Origin: Leadbetterella sp031420365
Lineage (GTDB): Bacteria > Bacteroidota > Bacteroidia > Cytophagales > Spirosomataceae
DNA: 8,876 bases
Assembly (NCBI GenBank): GCA_031420365.1
Contig: JANOMP010000025.1
Span: 1-8,876, forward strand
Reading direction: 5' to 3'
Position numbers and translations under genes: made by a program. Position 1 is the stretch's first letter. Every line of letters starts with the position of its first letter. The notes under the pieces are model-generated. The model had not been told where the DNA came from and searched no databases. It worked only from the letters and a program-made list of their open reading frames with translations. This document shows positions 6,700 through 8,876 of the stretch, piece by piece.

Positions 6700-6731
6700 T
6701 TGATAGAGTTTAAAATTATTACGTATATTTG
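6700..6731 (+). promoter_or_regulatory. Bacteroidota-type promoter for the 229-residue secreted protein gene
   Basis: TTG at 6700-6702 and TATATTTG at 6724-6731, an exact TAnnTTTG match, are 21 bases apart. Transcription would begin around 6736-6739, about ten bases before the ATG at 6749. This suggests the downstream gene is a separate unit rather than the last gene of the ftsI operon. Confidence 0.5.
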
Positions 6732-6748
6732 AAAAAAAATTCAAAAAC

Positions 6749-7438
6749 ATGAACAAAAAATATACACTTTTCTTATCACTCCTAATGGGAGTTTTTTCTA
6801 TTCAAGCCCAAAATTTTATGGAAGGATTCGATAGATTCTCTTCAAAAAAAATCGCCTACATTACGCTGACAGATGGTACAACAGTAGAAGGAGATATAGA
6901 AGACTTAGACCGCAAAAAGGGGAATATTTCTGAAGTAACATTAAAAGTGAATGGCAAAAAAAAATCATTTGCACCTGATCAAATAAGAGAAATGTATTTA
7001 CCTGCTTCTGGATTAGATAAATTCAGTAAGCAAATGGAAGTAGCAACAAATCTTTCCAAAGATTTAAATAATGAAAGAGTAAGCGACGGATATGGTTATT
7101 TCGAATATACGGATGTCGATTTAAAAGGCAATGTAAAACCCTTGCTTATGCAATTAGTGAATGTTGGTTTTCATACTATAATTCGTGTTTATTTTAATCC
7201 ATTTGCAGGAGAAACCATGTCTATGGGTGTTGGCCCAATGAAAGTAGGTGGAATTGACAAATCGTATTTTGTAAAAGTTGGAAACAAACCGGCTTTTAAA
7301 ATCTCAAAAGGAGATTATAATGGCCAATCAAAAGAATTATTTAAAAGTTGTCCAGAGGCTATGGCAGCCTTGAAAAAAGATTCCGATTGGAATAAATTCG
7401 AAAGAATAATATATGCTCATTTTCTTGGTTGTAAATAA
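6749..7438 (+). CDS. Secreted protein of unknown function
   Basis: I do not recognise this 229-residue protein. It starts with a clear signal peptide (MNKKYTLFLSLLMGVFSIQA, cleavage likely before QN). Residues 35-85 form a short beta-rich unit, AYITLTDGTTVEGDIEDLDRK ... VTLKVNGKKKSFAPDQIREMYLP, with the look of an SH3/Sm-like barrel module seen in Bacteroidota secreted proteins. Residues 115-190 are rich in beta strand (QLVNVGFHTIIRVYFNPF). Residues 190-229 form a charged tail, KELFKSCPEAMAALKKDSDWNKFERI, ending in a cysteine two residues from the C-terminus; C201 could pair with C228. There is no lipobox and no gliding-type C-terminal sorting domain. It has its own promoter-like box. An IS66 element starts six bases after the stop, so the reading frame is intact but any native terminator has been displaced. 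Confidence 0.7.
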   Translation: MNKKYTLFLSLLMGVFSIQAQNFMEGFDRFSSKKIAYITLTDGTTVEGDIEDLDRKKGNISEVTLKVNGKKKSFAPDQIREMYLPASGLDKFSKQMEVATNLSKDLNNERVSDGYGYFEYTDVDLKGNVKPLLMQLVNVGFHTIIRVYFNPFAGETMSMGVGPMKVGGIDKSYFVKVGNKPAFKISKGDYNGQSKELFKSCPEAMAALKKDSDWNKFERIIYAHFLGCK

Positions 7439-7444
7439 ATATTA

Positions 7445-7468
7445 GTTACTACTCAGGTTCTACCTTGA
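7445..7468 (+). repeat. Left terminal inverted repeat of the IS66-family element
   Basis: GTTACTACTCAGGTTC begins here, and the reverse complement of the window end begins GTTACCACACAGGTTG. The two agree at 13 of the first 15 positions and, with a TTGA match further in, at 17 of 24. This supports true element ends on both sides. Confidence 0.72.
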
Positions 7469-7508
7469 ATTAGTTAAATTGGATAAAAAGTATTAATCTT
7501 GTTCCCAC

Positions 7509-8875
7509 TTGATAGATAAAGAAATCATATTGAAATTTGAAGCTACTATAGTTTCTCAAGCTCAATAAATTAAATTGTTGGAGCAAAAAGTTACGCTTTT
7601 ACTTGAACAACTGCAAAAAAAGGATGTCAGGAAAGACTCTCACAATTCATCAATGCCTCCTTCGAGTGATTTGTTTTCTACTAAAAAGAATCTTCGTCCA
7701 GTCAGTACAAAGCCCAATGGAGGTCAGTTAGGTCATAAAGGTACAACGTTAGAAATGACATCCACACCAGACAAAATCATCGACTTAAAGAGTAATTTTT
7801 GCAATAAATGTGGTCAATCTTTGAGCCAAGAAATCTTTATTTTAAAAGCTAAACGTCAAGTCGTAGAACTTCCACCTATCCAACCAATTTTTGAGTAATA
7901 CAGACAATTTTCCTGCCAATGCCCCAAGTGTCAATACGAGCAAATTGCCGAATTTCCTTTTGGCGTAAATGCCCCAATTCAATACGGAAGTAGCGTAGAA
8001 GTACTTATGAGTTACTTTTCTGTTTATCAATATATACCTTTTGGTCGTTTGAAAAGCCTTTTCTTTCAAGTTTTTTCATTACCACTTTCAGAGGGTACTG
8101 TTGGCAATATTTTGGAACGCTCCTCTCAAAAATGTCAAGGTTTTTACAACCATATCAAAACTCAAATTGGTCAAAGTAAAGTTGTTGGCTCTGATGAAAC
8201 TGGAACTAAAGTCAAGGGGTCAAAATGGTGGATTTGGGTGTGGCAAAACTTCTTAAATACCTTCATCGTTGCTTCTGATAATCGTGGATCGAGGACTATT
8301 GATGATGTTTGGAAAAAAGGTTTGCCTAATGCAACAATTATTTCTGACCGGTGGGCTGCCCAATTAAAAATCGTTGCTAAAAATCACCAAATTTGTTTAG
8401 CTCATCTACTTCGAGACCTGATTTTTCTGGAAGAATCTGAAAAACATATTTTCGCTACTGAATTTAAACAGTTACTTCTTGATGTTTTTAACCTTAGAAA
8501 AGTTCTTTTCAAAAATAAACAACCCTGTCAGACTAACTCTAACGAGGCAATTTTATTAGAAAAAAGACTTAACAATTTACTTTTGATAACTATTGAACAA
8601 GAAAAATATAGTCAAACAGCAAATTTCAAGTTTCGATGATAAAACACCGAAATTATCTATTGCCTTGTATTTATGATATAGACATTCCGCCCGACAATAA
8701 TGGTTCTGAAAGGGCTATTATAAATATTAAAGTAAAACAAAAAGTTTCTGGGCAATTTAAAACTGGTCAAAACGCATTTTGCGTCATTCGTTCTGTCATT
8801 GATACATTGCTAAAAAGGCAACTGCAGGTAATTCCATACCTAAATTTAATCATCAAAAATCAACCTGTGTGGTAA
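7509..8875 (+). pseudogene. IS66-family transposase (TnpC), inactivated by two stops and a frameshift
   Basis: Reassembled, the frame encodes about 455 residues, close to full length. N-terminal part: a leucine-rich coiled coil (KLLEQKVTLLLEQLQ), then HNSSMPPSSD and GGQLGHKG, an IS66 hallmark. Next is a zinc-finger region with CNKCG and CQCPKC. The DDE core has its first Asp at 8193 (GSDETGTK), second Asp at 8346 (IISDRWAAQ) and Glu at 8708 (PPDNNGSERAI), with KVKQKVSGQFKTG after it. Damage: in-frame TAA at 7566 (after SQAQ), in-frame TAA at 7896 inside the zinc finger, and a one-base loss near 8624-8626. Restoring one T there gives ANFQVSMIKHRNYLL, the expected continuation. The start is unclear: TTG 7509 is the first candidate after an in-frame TAA at 7494. 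All three catalytic residues persist, but no intact protein can be made. Confidence 0.9.
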
Positions 8876-8876
8876 C
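8853..8876 (-). repeat. Right terminal inverted repeat of the IS66-family element
   Basis: The window ends in CAACCTGTGTGGTAAC, whose reverse complement matches the left terminus at 7445 in 13 of the first 15 positions. It overlaps the last codons and TAA stop (8873-8875) of the transposase frame. It stops at the window edge, so the true end could lie a base or more further on. Confidence 0.7.

Larger units (their letters stand above)
7445..8876 (+). mobile_element. IS66-family element, single-ORF (ISBst12-like) type, apparently full length
   Basis: The element is bounded by imperfect inverted repeats at 7445-7468 and 8853-8876, giving about 1432 bp. One transposase reading frame (7509-8875, broken) fills it. 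Only 64 bases precede that frame, so there is no room for the tnpA and tnpB accessory genes of classical IS66, which places it with the tnpC-only subgroup. Its left end lies six bases after the stop codon of the 229-residue protein gene. The right repeat ends on the last base of the window, so the 8-bp target duplication typical of the family cannot be checked. The predicted sequence, copied from 7437-7444, is AAATATTA. Confidence 0.75.

Noticed and set aside
7566..7898. TAA read as an amino acid (altered genetic code)
   Set aside because: Several genes in the window (rsmH, ftsI, the M14 gene, the 229-residue gene) end naturally at TAA at family-typical lengths, so TAA is a stop here and the two transposase TAAs are mutations.
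7842..8069. Minus-strand open frame inside the IS66 element
   Set aside because: Antisense to conserved transposase sequence that continues in frame through the nonsense codon at 7896.
8615..8640. Programmed frameshift in the IS66 transposase
   Set aside because: IS66 TnpC is made from one continuous frame, no classical slippery heptamer is evident, and two nonsense codons already disable the gene.
1..8876. CRISPR arrays, tRNA, rRNA or defence system genes
   Set aside because: I saw no regularly spaced direct repeats, no cloverleaf-like sequence and no nuclease, helicase or reverse transcriptase motifs in any frame.

Overview
The window is AT-rich DNA from a member of the Bacteroidota. Four things point there: an RsmH / FtsL-like / FtsI-with-PASTA gene order, promoter-like boxes matching the Bacteroidota TAnnTTTG element, almost no Shine-Dalgarno sequences, and secreted proteins ending their signal peptides in SQAQ or IQAQ. 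I cannot place it below phylum with confidence.

Layout. Positions 1-139 look like the end of an insertion sequence, with the first 19 codons of an IS5-family-like transposase on the minus strand. It has cut into a DNA polymerase IV gene (dinB), of which only the 3' end remains (141-425). A small DUF1761-type membrane protein follows (501-1010), closed by a hairpin terminator. Next comes a short piece of the division and cell wall (dcw) cluster: rsmH (1128-2045), an ftsL-like gene (2171-2557) and ftsI (2592-4697). A tightly coupled pair follows: a cytoplasmic M14 metallopeptidase (4715-5950) and a secreted protein with a carboxypeptidase-regulatory-like domain (5943-6695), which overlap by 8 bases. 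A separately promoted secreted protein of unknown function comes next (6749-7438). Six bases after its stop codon begins an apparently full-length single-ORF IS66-family element (7445-8876). Its inverted repeats can be matched at both ends, but its transposase is broken by two in-frame stops and one frameshift.

How the genes work together. RsmH methylates 16S rRNA. The FtsL-like protein and FtsI are membrane parts of the division machine that builds septal peptidoglycan. The usual neighbours mraZ (before rsmH) and murE (after ftsI) are absent. The slot after ftsI holds an M14 peptidase, a fold that includes peptidoglycan-peptide hydrolases, so a cell wall role is possible but unproven. I see no defence system, CRISPR array, tRNA or rRNA. 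The points most worth a second look are the two mobile-element junctions, the rearranged dcw cluster with its M14 gene, and a cysteine/histidine cluster in FtsI.
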